Positions 51,894 through 59,946 of a stretch of 64,000 nt of DNA are shown in pieces. The notes beneath the pieces were generated by a model. That model saw only the letters and a program-made list of their open reading frames with translations. It did no database searches and had not been told where the DNA came from. The DNA is from Symbiodinium sp. CCMP2592. Taxonomy: Eukaryota > Sar > Dinophyceae > Suessiales > Symbiodiniaceae. Position numbers and translations under genes: made by a program. Within the stretch, counting starts at the first letter, position 1. The number at the start of each line of letters is the position of its first letter. The DNA lies in the NCBI GenBank assembly GCA_905221615.1, contig CAJNDT010003268.1, positions 122,001 to 186,000 of the forward strand. Direction: 5' to 3'.

Positions 51894-54557
51894 TCAAGGG
51901 TCCCACTCCATGCTCTCCAGCCAGTCCTCGCCTTCCAAGTCGGGGTCAACCTCGTTCGGCACGGGCACGTTGTGGGCCGCCGGCGGCGACTCCGGCAAAG
52001 GCGGGGCTTGCGAGGAACTCCCCCTTTGGCTGGCTGTCTTCCGGCGCTTTTCTTGTGAAGTGAAAAACTCAGACGACCTCCGCATCCTGGCCGCATCTCG
52101 TTCTGATTCCTCTCGCAAAGACATAGACATAGAGAGTGAACTTCCACTTTCCTGGGCTTGCTGCTCGGCCGGTCCTTCGGCACCTTCGTCTCCCAGCGCC
52201 TGTTGGTCGCTCGCCTCTAAAGGTGGCACGGGGGCTTGCCGCAAATCGATAAAGCCTGTGCCTCCCGCAACGGGCGTCACATCAACAAGTTCCATCTCCT
52301 GGCTGACGGCACTCCACTGCTCAACTTCATCATCAAAGGCCCGTGCCAAGTGCTCGGGGGAAACGGCTAGTATGATGCCACGGTGCGACAGCCAGATTGT
52401 GCGGGAGCCCTCTCGCCCGATCACTCTGGCGACTCCCCGCCAATTGTTTGGGCTGGGCTCCTTGTGGGCGCTGTCGTAATAGAAGACGTAGGAGCCGATG
52501 GGAAATGGGCCCCGGGCCGGCCGGATCTTCCTGAGCTCGGCTCGTCTTAGGGCCTCGCTGTTGCTGGCTTTGGCGAAGGACTCCCGGGCTGCAAAACGAA
52601 GCTGGGTCTTTCGAAAGAACTTTGTGCCCGGGGTGGCTGCCAAAGCCATCGAGCCAAGCCCCTCGTCATCACAAAGGGCTGTGGGCAAGCGAATCTGCTT
52701 CCCCAACACCCACTGGGCTGGCGAGAAACCGCCCCTCCTAGAGTCGGCGTTCTTTGCCTGGGTCACCGCCGCAGTGGTCAACAGAACTTCCTCTCGCCCT
52801 TGCACCTGCTGTGCCCAGACGGTCTTCTTGAAGGTCTCCTTCCACAGCCCGCCGTGGCGCTCAACTTGTCCGATCTGCCACGGAGCTGCCCGAGCCGCGG
52901 TCTCAAAGATGCAGTCGTGCTCGGCAAAGTCGTCGGCCACGTCCGACACAAAGTACTTGGCACGATCGGTGCATACACCTCGTTCCGGGTAACCGGCCCA
53001 GCTCAGCCAGTGCGAGGCCAGCTTCTCTAAAACAACGGCGCTGCTGGGGTTGGAGACCGTCTCGCCCAGGAGCGCTGTCACCTGGAAGGTTGTCCCTTGG
53101 CAAAGGATGTTCAGCCAGGACCATTCCTGCCCAGCCGCGTCCTTGGCTGAGAAAACGTCCAGCCCGATCTGCACATTGAACTCATCCGTCATCGGCAGCT
53201 TGGCTGGGCGAGCATGTTGAGCAGCCCCTCGCGGACAGTCGGGGCACCGGAAAAGCCGGAATGCTTTGAGAGCCACCTCCGAGGCTTTTGCCAGCCGAAG
53301 GGCTCGCAACATAGCTTTCGGGTCAGCATGTCCCAAATTGACATGTACTCGCTTGATTGCTTGCTTTAGCTCTCGTGGAAGCGCCTGCCATTGTCGTTCT
53401 CTGGCTTCTTCCCGGTCTCGCCAAGGATCTTCACCATCACGGTTGGGTGGCTCCTCTCCAGCTTCGCTCCCATAAAGTACCAGGTAAAGACGCCGGCCGG
53501 AAGCGATGAGAAGGCGAACCTGGCTGGATGGAGACATCGAGTACCAGGCCTCCCAGTCGGTCGTCAGGACCTTGCCATCGTCAAGGAAGATGAAACTCTT
53601 GCGAATCGGCACTTCATGCGCTCCTGCGTGTGGCTGTGGTTTCTTCATGCGCCGGGCCCGAACACTGCAAAGTATCAGCCGCACGTCGGCCCGGCCCGCC
53701 TCCAGGTTCACCCAGGTCTTGCCCAGGTCGGTGTCCAGGTTGATCTTGTTCCATTCGGGACCACCCTCCTGCTGCACATAGTCAAGCGTGCTCTCCAAGA
53801 CCTGGGTCAACTGCTCGTCTTCTACCTCGGTCCAGAAGCCACGTTGCAACTGTCTGGTCCTAGGTCGACCTCTACGAAGGGCCCGGTGATCTGGTGGTTC
53901 TTCTTCCTGTTGTGGTTCTTCTGCTGCGGGTGCTTGTTCACGCGGCTCTCTCAGAAGGCCGCCGTCGTCGAGGAAAGGGCTAGGTGAGTAGTCCAGCTCT
54001 TCGTCTTCGTACACCGCTGAGTCGAAAGGTGTTGCTGAGGCTGGCATCTCGGCCCGGTGGTCTGGTGGTTCTTCTTGCTGTTGTGGTTCGGCTTCTGCTG
54101 TGGGTGCTGCGGCCCCTCTCACGGCGAACCCTGTCTCGCCTGTCCAAGGTTGGTCGGTCATGTTCGCCCGGTCGTTCCAGGAGGCAACGTTCCAATCGTC
54201 TTCAACTTCTCGTCTCGTGCCGTCCTGTAGCAGCATCCGAGTCTTTCTGGCTCCGGTGAGTTGAGCCAGTGGGTAAGGAGGCGCCGTCGAAGACAAAGGC
54301 AGGAAGACTTTCCGCCGCGGCGCCCGGTGGACTCGAATGAGCTGCCCTTCCGCCCCGAACCGCCAATCGTCCTCAATGGGCTCCTCGTAGTCCTCGTCGG
54401 CCGAGTCCCCGTCCTCCGATCCAACGAGGTAGGCCCGTGCTGCTTCCCTGTCGCCGCCTTGGTGGACCATGCCGATGGCATAGTCGAGGCCCATGCTCTC
54501 CACCACACCTTGGCAAATCGCTCCCGTGCTTCTCGGGACTGACCTCGTGGGCGCCAA
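51894..54557 (-). CDS. Copia integrase region
   Basis: An open frame of 887 codons begins near 54,557 (the first ATG is downstream, so this is probably translated as part of gag-pol). The middle has the HHCC zinc motif 'HVNLGH...FRCPDC', then the DDE core: 'VQIGLDVFSAKD', 'CTDRAKYFVSD' and 'GQVERHGGLWKE'. A conserved patch after the catalytic core, 'RRGGFSPAQWVLG', also fits. The long acidic and Gln/Glu-rich N-terminal part has no domain I know. It ends 'GEDWLESMEWDP' with TGA, 22 nt before the ATG of the RT frame, so RT is either a separate ORF or reached by frameshifting. Confidence 0.88.
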   Translation of the reverse strand: MAPTRSVPRSTGAICQGVVESMGLDYAIGMVHQGGDREAARAYLVGSEDGDSADEDYEEPIEDDWRFGAEGQLIRVHRAPRRKVFLPLSSTAPPYPLAQLTGARKTRMLLQDGTRREVEDDWNVASWNDRANMTDQPWTGETGFAVRGAAAPTAEAEPQQQEEPPDHRAEMPASATPFDSAVYEDEELDYSPSPFLDDGGLLREPREQAPAAEEPQQEEEPPDHRALRRGRPRTRQLQRGFWTEVEDEQLTQVLESTLDYVQQEGGPEWNKINLDTDLGKTWVNLEAGRADVRLILCSVRARRMKKPQPHAGAHEVPIRKSFIFLDDGKVLTTDWEAWYSMSPSSQVRLLIASGRRLYLVLYGSEAGEEPPNRDGEDPWRDREEARERQWQALPRELKQAIKRVHVNLGHADPKAMLRALRLAKASEVALKAFRLFRCPDCPRGAAQHARPAKLPMTDEFNVQIGLDVFSAKDAAGQEWSWLNILCQGTTFQVTALLGETVSNPSSAVVLEKLASHWLSWAGYPERGVCTDRAKYFVSDVADDFAEHDCIFETAARAAPWQIGQVERHGGLWKETFKKTVWAQQVQGREEVLLTTAAVTQAKNADSRRGGFSPAQWVLGKQIRLPTALCDDEGLGSMALAATPGTKFFRKTQLRFAARESFAKASNSEALRRAELRKIRPARGPFPIGSYVFYYDSAHKEPSPNNWRGVARVIGREGSRTIWLSHRGIILAVSPEHLARAFDDEVEQWSAVSQEMELVDVTPVAGGTGFIDLRQAPVPPLEASDQQALGDEGAEGPAEQQAQESGSSLSMSMSLREESERDAARMRRSSEFFTSQEKRRKTASQRGSSSQAPPLPESPPAAHNVPVPNEVDPDLEGEDWLESMEWDP

Positions 54558-54658
54558 AAGGGCAGACGCACTGCAAACACAGAGCGTTCAGCAGAGGCTC
54601 GCAGTTGGTGAGCCACCCGGTCCTCCGGCGCATCGGCTTCCTTCCTCCTGGGCCTTTC

Positions 54659-56233
54659 TTAACGACAAAGGTCGCCAAAGCCGAACTTCCCCGAGAACTT
54701 CTCCAGCACGACAGCCATCACCTGGTCAAAGGCAGTGGCGTGCTTTGCGGCCGGAGCTTCCAGCAGATAGTACCTTCCGGCTAGGTGTTGTCGGCGACAA
54801 AGGTCCACGATCAACCGTGCCACCCGCCGGGCTACGCTCTCTCTGAACTTCGCTCGGTCCTTCCGGCACTCGGCCAGAACTCTCCACAGCGCGTTGTCAC
54901 CGGACACGATCAGCAAGTAGGGCCGGTGCTCCTTGAGCGCGCGGTGCATGATGCGCTCTGTGCCTTTCGAAAACATGTCGGCACCGTCCCTCCAGGCCAA
55001 AGGGCTGGAGCAAGTCCAGCCTCTTTCCTCGAAAGCGTATCTCGTAGGACCGCTGTTGTTGCCGAAGGGCTCGTAAAGAAACGTGCTCTTAAAGCCGTCG
55101 GTGCACCATTGCTCGGCAAGAGAAAAGGACTGCCGCAATGCACTCCAGCTCCTTCGGTCTTGTTCGGCCTGCCTGGCGGCGGTACGGCCAAGCTCCCCAG
55201 CACGCCTGGTGGTAAGGGTCCCCTTCTTGTCTTGGGCGGTAACGCCTCGAACGCCCAAGTCGGGCCTTGGCTGTTCTTTCTCAGACGCCCGGGCGGCAAA
55301 CGCCGCAGGTGGAAGTAGTTGATGTAGTATGGGCAGCTGGGCCTCATTGAGGTAGTACACCAGTATGTCCTCGGCCTCGGAAACCGCTCTCGGTTCTTGT
55401 TGTGGTTGTGGTGGCTTCCTAGTCCATTCGGTGCCTTCCTCCAGGGCCACATGCATCGCCACATGCTTGGTCCTTGTCGTGAGCATCTCCACCTCCAAGC
55501 CCAAAGCACCTATGAAAACCTTTTCGGCCCTCATGTGAAGTATCATATCCAAGGCTTTCATGGAAGGGATCGACAACAGGAGCGGGGTGCTCCCAGACTG
55601 GACATCGGCCGAAAACACCTCCCCCGGGACGCCCTTGATGAAGATCGGGATCCGCCAAACCACCAGCTTGTCGGGCGTGCTGGCGCCATTTGCGAAATGG
55701 AAGGTCTTCCTGGTGGCTGTCGAGGCACATTGGCCGACGAACTCCGGAGGCAAAGTCTTCACGAAAGCCTCTCGCCACCGCCGGGAATGAAGGCATGAGG
55801 TGCAGGCGGTGTCAAGCAAGGCCACCCTCGACTCATCCACCTCGCCGGCCCCTTCTTGGAGCCTATGGTGATCGCTTTCCTGGTCCAAAGTGGTATCAGA
55901 ACATGCTTGTTGTGAATTCGGTTGCTTTGGCGGTGCTGGCTTTGATTCGAATTCGGGTTCTCTGGGCTCATTTCCCCCTGGACCTTCCAGGCCTGCAACG
56001 GTGGCGTGGATCATGTAGACCGCCGCCACGCCAAAAGGTGAAACTTCTTCTCCTCCTCCGGCTGCCCCGCCACTAGGCTCTCTTGGAGCCTCTGGCCTTA
56101 GCCCGTGCGGCCAGGCCCTCGTCCAGCTCCATCGAAAACTTGCAGGCTGGTCGGGAAATTGGAGCATCCGAAGAAATACGCCGTTCCATCGCGCCGGCGG
56201 CGCAAAACCATAGGAAGCTGGCATGCCATGCAA
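54659..56233 (-). CDS. Copia aspartic protease region
   Basis: The frame overlaps the end of gag by 136 nt in another frame. The protease is marked by 'SRVALLDTACTSC' with the D-T-A catalytic triad form, followed by 'GEVFSADVQSGSTPLLLSIP' and 'ALDMILHMRAEKVFI', typical of retropepsins of this clade. Downstream are a Gln/Glu-rich linker and a stretch ('TRYAFEERGWTCSSPLAWRD', then 'HRPYLLIVSGDNALWRVL') whose role I do not know. The end of this frame meets two further frame changes before the integrase starts. It would cleave the Gag-Pol polyprotein. Confidence 0.82.
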   Translation of the reverse strand: MHGMPASYGFAPPARWNGVFLRMLQFPDQPASFRWSWTRAWPHGLRPEAPREPSGGAAGGGEEVSPFGVAAVYMIHATVAGLEGPGGNEPREPEFESKPAPPKQPNSQQACSDTTLDQESDHHRLQEGAGEVDESRVALLDTACTSCLHSRRWREAFVKTLPPEFVGQCASTATRKTFHFANGASTPDKLVVWRIPIFIKGVPGEVFSADVQSGSTPLLLSIPSMKALDMILHMRAEKVFIGALGLEVEMLTTRTKHVAMHVALEEGTEWTRKPPQPQQEPRAVSEAEDILVYYLNEAQLPILHQLLPPAAFAARASEKEQPRPDLGVRGVTAQDKKGTLTTRRAGELGRTAARQAEQDRRSWSALRQSFSLAEQWCTDGFKSTFLYEPFGNNSGPTRYAFEERGWTCSSPLAWRDGADMFSKGTERIMHRALKEHRPYLLIVSGDNALWRVLAECRKDRAKFRESVARRVARLIVDLCRRQHLAGRYYLLEAPAAKHATAFDQVMAVVLEKFSGKFGFGDLCR

Positions 56234-58188
56234 AGGACTTCGGGCATAGGTTGCCCAACCTCCAGGTCCTCAGGTAGCTGCACGCCGGTGCGCGGGCAGA
56301 TCGGCCTCTGGCTCTCCGTCTCGAAACTTCGAAATATCCGATCCGGTGGCTTTGGGGGCTCCTTTGTCGGGCTGCTGTGGTAGCCGCTCTCTGGCTTCTT
56401 GGTGTTCCTTCCAACAGCCGCCGTAGGAGCCGGCAACGGTGAGGAGGTAGAACTGGAGGCCGCCGGCGAGGCGCTCAAGGTGGTAGGGCCGGCAGGAGCC
56501 GGCTTCGTGAACCCAAGCTCCACCAGCTGGACAAAGCGCTTCGTGCAGCCCTTCTTCTCGACTGCCTCTCCTTGGTAAAAGCGCCCCAGCCGGCGGAGAA
56601 GCTGGTCCTTCGTGCCGCTGGTGGCCACTCCCCAACGGTCGCAGTCACACTGCAGCTCTCGCACCTTGAGCTTCTCCAGGGCTGCCGGCCGTGCTGACGC
56701 GAAGGTCGGGACCGTCAGCTTCTCGATGTTGCCGGCCGGAATGTAGATGGTCTGGGCCAGGAGCTGCGGGGCTTCCTCCCGCGGCATAGGTGGCTCGATC
56801 TCCGGCGCGACCGTGTAGCCATAAACGCCTGGGCTGCTCGGGGAGACGACGCTCCATTCACTCTGGTCGTCCCGCTCTCTGGTCTTCCTCTTGTCGTCCA
56901 ACTCGGTCTTCCCGGCGTCCTGCTGCATCGCACCGTCCTCGTCGTAGACCATGTTGCAGTAGCCCTCCTCGGTGTCGGCCGGGCTGCCTAGGTTGAAGTA
57001 CAGCGGCGCTTCCGACACCAGATAGGCTTTCTCCTTGCCTTTGCCGCCTCGGGCCCGGCTGCCGCCGCGGCCTTTCGGCTGTCCCCGGCCTGTGCCGCCA
57101 GAGCCGCGCATTGGACACTGGCTGTCCCCAGCCCAATGCCCCAGCTTGTTGCACACCGAACATCGTGTGCGAGCCTTTTCCTTCTCGATGGCTCGCCGGC
57201 GCTCATCACTGCCGGCTCCTCCGCCTTTTCCTTTGCCGCCGCCGCCTTTGAAAAAGCCGCGGCTGCGCTGTATATCCTTCAAGCGCTGGCGGCTATCCTT
57301 GTACGCCGAGTAAGCGTTGTAAACCTCGTCGTCTTCAGAGGCGCCGTAGTCTGAGGCCGTCTCTGCCTCTTCATCGTCGGCGTCCCCGGCAAAGGCAAAG
57401 TCATCGCCCTCGTCCTCGGCAAGGTCCTCGCCCTCGACGTCCATCTCCGGGTCGGGGTTCTCCTCGGCATAGTGGGCGAAATGGCGTTTCCCCACTCCTT
57501 TGGGTGGCCTCCTGGCGCTGTGGTGGCTCCAATCCCGGCTGGCTGCCTTTTCGCGTTCATGTACATCGTAAAAGCTGACCCTCAAGGCCTTCTCGATGCC
57601 CTCCAGGGTGTAAGCCGACTGGTTTGCCAAAAGGATCTGCCGCTTGTCGTCCTTCCCCAGGTTCACGTTCTTCAAGGTGAAGTACGCCAGCAGGTCCTCA
57701 GACATCTTGATCCCGTCGCCGAGGTCACAGAGGTCGTCCCAGTCCTGCTTCCTCTGCCGCAGGTACTGGTCGATAGCCTGGCCCTTCCGACGGTAGCACT
57801 TGTCGAAGAACTGGTCGAAGGCCTCCGTCTTCCTGATGACCCCGGCCTTCTCGATCTGACCCAGGGCCTTCAGGATTTCCTTGTATCCGTCCTTCGTCTT
57901 CAGCTTCTCCGGCTCCGTCATCAGGTCGGCGCAGGCCTTGTAGGCTTCTCCATGGAGGGCCTGCAAAAGGCGCCCAGCAAAGCGCTTTTGCTTCTTTTCC
58001 AAAGACCTCTTTTCCTTCGCCTCATCATCGCCGCTGCCTTCCAAACTGTTGAAGGAGAACAAAACTCGCCGTCTGTATTCTTTCATAAGAGAAGCCTGGG
58101 CCCCCGTGAAATGAGGGATCCCATCGCGGTCGACGACGATTTCTTCGTCCTTCCAGAAGGCACCTGCGGCTGCTCCCGCTGAGGCCAT
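56098..58188 (-). CDS. Copia Gag-like protein with CCHC knuckle, SAP-like motif and topoisomerase-type zinc ribbon
   Basis: ATG at 58,188 lies 9 nt after the primer binding site; an upstream ATG at 58,221 is inside the LTR and less likely. The N-terminal 250 residues are a helical copia Gag capsid region. A zinc knuckle 'CSVCNKLGHWAGDSQC' (C-x2-C-x4-H-x6-C, two residues longer than canonical) sits near residue 340. Near residue 540 is 'LKVRELQCDCDRWGVATSGT', which with 'KDQLLRRL' matches a SAP helix-extension-helix. The end has 'VLCMACQLPMVLRRRRDGTA' and 'YFFGCSNFP', a topoisomerase I-type C4 zinc ribbon; its last Cys is displaced into another frame ('ACKFSMELDEG') by a 4-nt surplus near 56,145. 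Gag packages the element RNA. The extra domains suggest added nucleic-acid binding. Confidence 0.85.
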   Translation of the reverse strand: MASAGAAAGAFWKDEEIVVDRDGIPHFTGAQASLMKEYRRRVLFSFNSLEGSGDDEAKEKRSLEKKQKRFAGRLLQALHGEAYKACADLMTEPEKLKTKDGYKEILKALGQIEKAGVIRKTEAFDQFFDKCYRRKGQAIDQYLRQRKQDWDDLCDLGDGIKMSEDLLAYFTLKNVNLGKDDKRQILLANQSAYTLEGIEKALRVSFYDVHEREKAASRDWSHHSARRPPKGVGKRHFAHYAEENPDPEMDVEGEDLAEDEGDDFAFAGDADDEEAETASDYGASEDDEVYNAYSAYKDSRQRLKDIQRSRGFFKGGGGKGKGGGAGSDERRRAIEKEKARTRCSVCNKLGHWAGDSQCPMRGSGGTGRGQPKGRGGSRARGGKGKEKAYLVSEAPLYFNLGSPADTEEGYCNMVYDEDGAMQQDAGKTELDDKRKTRERDDQSEWSVVSPSSPGVYGYTVAPEIEPPMPREEAPQLLAQTIYIPAGNIEKLTVPTFASARPAALEKLKVRELQCDCDRWGVATSGTKDQLLRRLGRFYQGEAVEKKGCTKRFVQLVELGFTKPAPAGPTTLSASPAASSSTSSPLPAPTAAVGRNTKKPESGYHSSPTKEPPKPPDRIFRSFETESQRPICPRTGVQLPEDLEVGQPMPEVLCMACQLPMVLRRRRDGTAYFFGCSNFPTSLQVFDGAGRGPGRTG

Positions 58189-58196
58189 GGCAGCAA

Positions 58197-58208
58197 GCTC
58201 CGCTACCA
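58197..58208 (-). other. tRNA primer binding site of the copia element
   Basis: Minus strand 'TGGTAGCGGAGC', one base from the 5' LTR end, matches 10 of 12 bases of the initiator-Met tRNA site (TGGTATCAGAGC) common in LTR elements. It primes minus-strand synthesis. Confidence 0.75.
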
Positions 58209-58209
58209 G

Positions 58210-58454
58210 TGCGAAGTTCAACGCACTGGCAGCGCAACCCTTCTTTTACCGCCAAGCAAAACGAAAGAGTGTGTGTTCGTGAAACTGTCCCTGCTCGTTG
58301 CCTTAAGCAAAGCAGACCTGAACTTCATGAAGGCATGCGTGCTCGCGTGCCGCAAGGCTCGGGCCGGCTTGATAGAAAGGCGCGGCCACTTCTTGAAAGG
58401 ACTCTCAGCAAGCACCGGTCACAGCCAACATGTATGCCCATGGGAGCTTTCACA
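58210..58454 (-). repeat. 5' LTR of the copia element
   Basis: 245 bp, TG...CA ends, two substitutions relative to the 3' LTR. It should hold the promoter and polyadenylation signal; none is obvious by eye. Confidence 0.95.
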
Positions 58455-58725
58455 CATTGCAAGAAAACTTAGAGAACGCAGCTCCGTGAACACTGCAATG
58501 ACCCGCGCACAAGATACCTGAACCTGCTAGGGCCGCTAGGGCCTCTTGTCTCTATGGGTGCAAGAAATAGTCCCTCAAGCCTACTAGCTATGTGCTTGGT
58601 TCTCTCGGGATCTTGCATAGACTTTAGAAGGGCTTCTTCAACAAAGTAGGGATGTGGACGTGTAGTTAGTAGTTTTCGGTACTCCATGAACTCGACACCC
58701 CCGTAGCCCTTTTGGCTGACGAGGC
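58455..58725. other. Intron of the NSUN2-like gene, 5' of the retrotransposon
   Basis: Begins with the CATTG side of the target-site duplication. The minus strand over 58,735-58,469 is open for 88 codons and protein-like ('MEYRKLLTTRPHPYFVEEAL'), overlapping the preceding exon in another frame. It also has a 'CTAGGGCCGCTAGGGCC' motif. Confidence 0.5.
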
Positions 58726-59946
58726 TCATTGGCAATCACTGCACCTGCGGTGTCGTCACCAGCAGGGCAAACCTTCTCGATGGCCTCCAGCTGCTGAGCT
58801 TGAGCTGGAGCTTGGGTGTATCTACAGCGAAAGGATATCTGCAGCTAGCTGCCACCTGATTCGCATTAACTGTGTCTCCCGCCAACTCGTTCCCAAAAGA
58901 GCTTCTTGAGGTGGGAAAGTCAGGGGCGCCTGCAGCGTCTTCGATCCCGGAGCCGCACAAACGTCCAGCACGGCATTGCCAGGCTCCTGGGCAAAAAATC
59001 ATCCGGAGGCTCAGCTTGCAGACGATGCTTTGAAGTAGATGCACACATCTCTCGGTTTGCAAAGACTGAACCCACACAATCTTACCGCTCTGCAGAAATA
59101 AATGCTTTCACAGGCATCATTAGTGAGGACTTGGTGCGTCGAGGAGTCAACTCCCAGAAGCGCCACGGGCACGGCAGAGACGACTTCCTGCCTCCCGAAT
59201 CCGAATGGCAGGGGGTGAGTCCTGGAAGCCTGAAGTGGGACACAGCATGAACAAGACCGGTTGAGTATACCCTGATTATTCCTGTGAAGGCTGAGCCTCG
59301 AGACCAGGCCCTCCGGTGCCCGGCGACTCAACCAGCGGCCGAGTCTCGCCAAAGGCGCATCGGGCGCCTCTCGCTGCTCCTTCCCCGAGTTCAGAGACTT
59401 GGACTCGCGTAGCTTGGATGTCAGGGTGACGACAACGGCCTGAGGCCTCGAGATTGGAACTGCGCCCCTGCGCTTGGACGGGGTCCTGCTTCAGCGTTCG
59501 GTCGTCACAGCCCAGCGACACGACCTGTGCACAGGGGAACATTAACAGTCATGGAACTCCAGCATCGTCGATCGAATGCCCATGTGCCAAATACCAAGAG
59601 CCTTGGCAAAGTCAAAAACGTGCGGCGCTGGCACAAATCGTCCGCGAGCCGTGTGACAGCCGTTTTTCAGCTCCTGCGAATGCCAGCAGCCCTCATGCAA
59701 AGGTCCTTTCTTGTGGCCTGCGACTGCCCCCGCCTCCAAGAACTCGCGGAACTCCGCTTCTGCGACGTTGGACCTCGGCAGAACTTCAGGGCACAATGCC
59801 CGACCATGCCTGGAGTTGCAGCGCGGTTATGGGAAGCCTGCTGCCTTGCAGCTTTCGTCAACAGCTGAGCTGAGCGGCACCTTTGCCGTGAAGCGGAAGG
59901 AGATGGGCAGCGGCTGGCGGAGAGTATGACAGAGCTTCTGCCACTC
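58726..59946 (-). CDS. NSUN2-like: NSUN2-like RNA cytosine-C5 methyltransferase, 5' half (four or five exons found)
   Basis: Minus-strand exons: 59,946 to about 59,845 encodes 'EWQKLCHTLRQPLPISFRFT', the NSUN2-type N-terminal signature. Near 59,785-59,720 a probable exon contains 'NVAEAEFREFLEAG'. 59,191-59,131 encodes 'QEVVSAVPVALLGVDSSTHQ'. 58,986-58,930 encodes 'EPGNAVLDVCAAPGSKTLQ', motif I, the S-adenosylmethionine loop. 58,790-58,726 encodes 'LEAIEKVCPAGDDTAGAVIA' then 'NE'. The motif I exon is exactly 19 codons in phase 0 on both sides. Donors are GT ('CACCAA|GT') or GC ('CTGCAG|GC', 'AATGA|GC') and acceptors AG|G or CAG. The next exons lie beyond the retrotransposon at 48,870-47,786. 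The first exon was not found. Confidence 0.85.

Larger units (their letters stand above)
49457..58454 (-). mobile_element. Ty1/copia-type LTR retrotransposon, complete structure, coding region frameshifted
   Basis: A 9.0-kb element on the minus strand: 5' LTR 58,454-58,210, primer binding site, gag, protease, integrase, reverse transcriptase, RNase H, polypurine tract, 3' LTR 49,701-49,457. Integrase before reverse transcriptase defines the copia order. LTRs run TG...CA and differ at 2 of 245 positions. The reading frame changes at several places (near 56,145, 54,665, 54,520, 51,880, 51,365, 51,010, 50,590 and 50,122), and many of these look like 1-8 nt insertions, so this copy cannot make a normal polyprotein as sequenced. 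It sits in an intron of the NSUN2-like gene in sense orientation. Confidence 0.93.

Noticed and set aside
51527-54846. Plus-strand ORFs over the retrotransposon (up to 224 codons)
   Set aside because: They are antisense shadows of the gag-pol frames on the minus strand.
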